This document shows positions 62,152 through 64,000 of a stretch of 64,000 bases of DNA, piece after piece. This DNA comes from Propioniciclava coleopterorum. Its GTDB lineage: Bacteria; Actinomycetota; Actinomycetes; Propionibacteriales; Propionibacteriaceae. The position numbers and the translations under genes were made by a program. The notes under the pieces are model-generated. The model was given only the letters and a program-made list of their open reading frames with translations, was not told the origin of the DNA and did not search any database. Every line of letters begins with the position of its first letter. Position 1 is the first letter of the stretch. The stretch covers positions 2,312,722-2,376,721 of the forward strand of contig NZ_CP049865.1 of the NCBI RefSeq assembly GCF_011393335.1. The letters run 5' to 3'.

Positions 62152-63207
62152 GCCCACCAGCGCCTACGCCGCGGCCGGCGTGGACATCGAGGCCGGGGAC
62201 CGCGCCGTCGAACTGATGAAGGCCCACGTGGCCCGCACGCGGCGTCCCGAGGTGCTGGGCGGCCTGGGCGGCTTCGCCGGCTTCTTCGACGCCTCCGCCT
62301 TCAAGAACTACGACCACCCGGTGCTCGCCACGTCCACCGACGGCGTCGGCACCAAGGTCGCGATCGCGCAGGCGCTCGACAAGCACGACACGATCGGCTT
62401 CGACCTCATCGGGATGCTCGTGGACGACCTGGTCGTCGTCGGCGCCGAGCCGCTGTTCGTCACCGACTACATCGCAACCGGCAAGGTCGTCCCCGAGCGG
62501 ATCGCCGCGATCGTGCAGGGCATCGCCGCCGCGTGCGAGGCCGCGGGTGCGTCGCTGCTCGGCGGCGAGACCGCCGAACACCCCGGCCTGCTGGACCCCG
62601 ACGAGTACGACATCGCCGGCGCCACGACCGGCGTCGTCGAGCGCGACAGGATCCTCGGCCCCGACCGCGTCCGCCCCGGCGACGTGGTGCTGGGCCTGGC
62701 GGCGTCCGGGCTGCACTCGAACGGCTACTCGCTGGTGCGGCACGTGCTGCTCGAGCGGGCGGGCTGGGCGCTGGACCGCGACGTCCCCGAACTGGATCGG
62801 ACGCTGGGGGAGGAACTCCTGACCCCCACGCGCGTCTACGCCCGCGACATCCTCGCCCTGATCGACACCGCCCCCGTGCACGCGATCAGCCACATCACCG
62901 GCGGCGGCCTGGCCAACAACCTCGTGCGGGTGCTGCCCGCGGGCGTCCGCGCGACGCTGCGGCGCGACTCCTGGACGCCGGCCCCGATCTTCTCGCTCGT
63001 GCAGCAGGTCGGAGGGGTCTCGCAGGCCGACATCGAGGCCACCCTGAACATGGGCGTCGGCATGGCGCTCGTCGTCCCGCAGGACTCGGTGGACGCCCTC
63101 GCGCGGGAGGCGTCCGAGCGCGGGCTGGACCCGTGGGTGATGGGGAGGTCTCGGCCGCCGAGGGCGAGGCCACGGTCGCGTTGGTCGGCGAGCACGGCGG
63201 CGCGTAG
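62144..63207 (+). pseudogene. purM: Phosphoribosylformylglycinamidine cyclo-ligase, apparent frameshift near the C-terminus
   Basis: AIR synthetase, converting FGAM to AIR with ATP. The first 330 or so residues are intact: STDGVGTKVAIA, GMLVDDLVVVGAEPLFVTDY, LLGGETAEHPG and ISHITGGGLANNLVRVLP. After DPWVMG the frame is lost at the GGGG run 63142-63145. One extra base gives EVSAAEGEATVALVGEHGGA and a stop at 63207, total 354 residues, the normal length. Without it the protein would carry a foreign tail to 63361. All other purine genes here are intact, so a sequencing or assembly error is more likely than loss. Confidence 0.88.
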
Positions 63208-63302
63208 CCGGTCCCACCCGGGTCGGTATCGACCCTGGTCGCGGGTCCGCTCGGCACCGGTTCCTCGCGCAGGTCCGGCGTGTCCATGCCCGCCCGTCGG
63301 CT

Positions 63303-63330
63303 TTGTCCACGCCTCGAACTCGGGTACCAT
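63303..63330 (+). promoter_or_regulatory. Promoter of the DUF3073 gene
   Basis: TTGTCC (63303-63308), 16 bp, TACCAT (63325-63330), about 63 nt before the ATG. The leader includes AAGGGGG upstream of the start. The remaining gap from purM (63208) holds nothing else recognisable. Confidence 0.55.
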
Positions 63331-63393
63331 CGGCGTCACGAACAGAACCTCACGCGGCTAGACCGCCATGAAGCTAAGGGGGTCGACCCGGAC

Positions 63394-63633
63394 ATGGGGC
63401 GCGGCCGTGCAAAGGCGAAGCAGACCAAGGTCGCTCGCGATCTGAAGTACCGTACCTTCGACACCGATTTCTCCTCCCTGGAGCGTGAGCTCCGCGGTGG
63501 CCAGTCGCCGTACGGCGCCTCCGCCGCCGAGGACGACGTCGACGACACCGAGGACGAATACGACGACGATCCGTACGCGGACGACGACGACGAAGCCGAC
63601 GATGACGACGCTGCAGGACGCGGCGGGTACTGA
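63394..63633 (+). CDS. DUF3073 protein
   Basis: Small protein of 79 residues of an actinobacterial family of unknown function. The basic N-terminus MGRGRAKAKQTKVARDLKYR is diagnostic, followed by TFDTDFSSLERELRG and an extremely acidic tail rich in Asp/Glu with Tyr (about 45-73). It usually lies next to purM, as here. The strongly split charge suggests nucleic acid or ribosome contact, but this is only inference. Its end overlaps the hydrolase start by 32 nt. Confidence 0.9.
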   Translation: MGRGRAKAKQTKVARDLKYRTFDTDFSSLERELRGGQSPYGASAAEDDVDDTEDEYDDDPYADDDDEADDDDAAGRGGY

Positions 63634-64000
63634 TCGACCACACCCCCAACGGTGGCGACCCGATCCTCTGGAGGGGTTCGAGCACCGCGATCTGCCCCTG
63701 ACCGCGCAGCCGCTTCCGGGTGAGTCCCTCGATCCACTGGTCGGCACGCTGATCCGACGCTCCGATCCGGAGTTGCGGCGCAGCGCGCGGGCCGTGCTGC
63801 ACGTGCACGGGTGGAACGACTACTTCTTCCACCCGCACGTCGCCGAGTTCTACGAGGCGCAGGGTTACGCGTTCTACGCGCTCGACCTGCGCCGCTACGG
63901 CCGCAGCCTGCGCGCGGGGCAGTTCCACGGGTACATCGACGACCTCGACGACTACCGCGAGGAGATTGACGGCGCCGTCGCGGCGATCCGGCGCGAGCAC
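63602..64000 (+). CDS. Alpha/beta hydrolase (cut by window edge)
   Basis: N-terminal 133 residues of a lysophospholipase-like alpha/beta hydrolase. AVLHVHGWNDYFFHP (about 62-76) holds the HG oxyanion region, and FYALDLRRYGRSLR (about 89-102) is the usual second strand and loop. The nucleophile elbow lies beyond the window. The ATG at 63602 falls inside the acidic tail of the DUF3073 gene in another frame; a later start is possible, but the matching sequence begins close to here. Confidence 0.75.
   Translation, partial: MTTLQDAAGTDRPHPQRWRPDPLEGFEHRDLPLTAQPLPGESLDPLVGTLIRRSDPELRRSARAVLHVHGWNDYFFHPHVAEFYEAQGYAFYALDLRRYGRSLRAGQFHGYIDDLDDYREEIDGAVAAIRREH

Overview
The window is GC-rich DNA (roughly 70% or more by eye) from an actinobacterium. 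Supporting signs are the actinobacterial DUF3151 and DUF3073 proteins, a class E-type sortase, Tat-type lipoprotein signals on solute-binding proteins, frequent GTG starts, and many genes whose TAnnnT -10 box lies only 6-8 nt before the start codon (leaderless mRNAs). The gene mix fits Propionibacteriaceae or a related family, but that is inference. No rRNA, tRNA, CRISPR array or intact insertion sequence was seen.

Layout. (1) 1-3 kb: MFS exporter fragment, DUF3151 protein and purA. (2) 3-23.5 kb: a carbohydrate island. It holds a sugar dehydrogenase, an aldose epimerase, xylB, a LacI regulator, a GH3 enzyme, a GH67 alpha-glucuronidase, DUF624, an LplA/YtcP/LplB-type ABC importer, an SGNH esterase, a GH2 enzyme, xylA and a ROK (XylR-like) regulator. 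Together they read as uptake and intracellular breakdown of glucuronoxylan oligosaccharides to xylulose 5-phosphate. (3) 23.5-26.1 kb: a decaying end with a frameshifted beta-helix protein and the last ~50 codons of an ABC permease. (4) 26-32.4 kb: purD, acetyltransferase, small proteins, L,D-transpeptidase, purB, SDR. (5) 32.5-38.3 kb: EamA permease, a cysteine-bearing HTH regulator, and a divergent nitrite/NO operon (DUF2249, an NnrS-like protein, and a membrane-cupredoxin-NirK fusion). (6) 38.6-44.9 kb: type I restriction-modification hsdM-hsdS-hsdR. (7) 45-49.2 kb: PQQ-type sugar dehydrogenase lipoprotein, ArsR repressor with an SRPBCC partner, FAD oxidoreductase. (8) 49.5-64 kb: purC, purS-purQ, an Fbp-like ABC importer, a BadF-type kinase, purL, DUF4870 protein, sortase, purF-purM, DUF3073 protein and the start of an alpha/beta hydrolase.

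Nine de novo purine genes (purA, D, B, C, S, Q, L, F, M) all lie on the + strand and form a backbone separated by accessory blocks. Several have the same leaderless promoter arrangement.

Six otherwise good genes (lplB-like permease, beta-helix protein, HTH regulator, hsdS, sugar dehydrogenase, purM) each need exactly one extra base, and in every case a G or C homopolymer of 4-5 at the break can supply it. This points to homopolymer shortening in the assembly rather than six real mutations, and it affects how these genes should be read.
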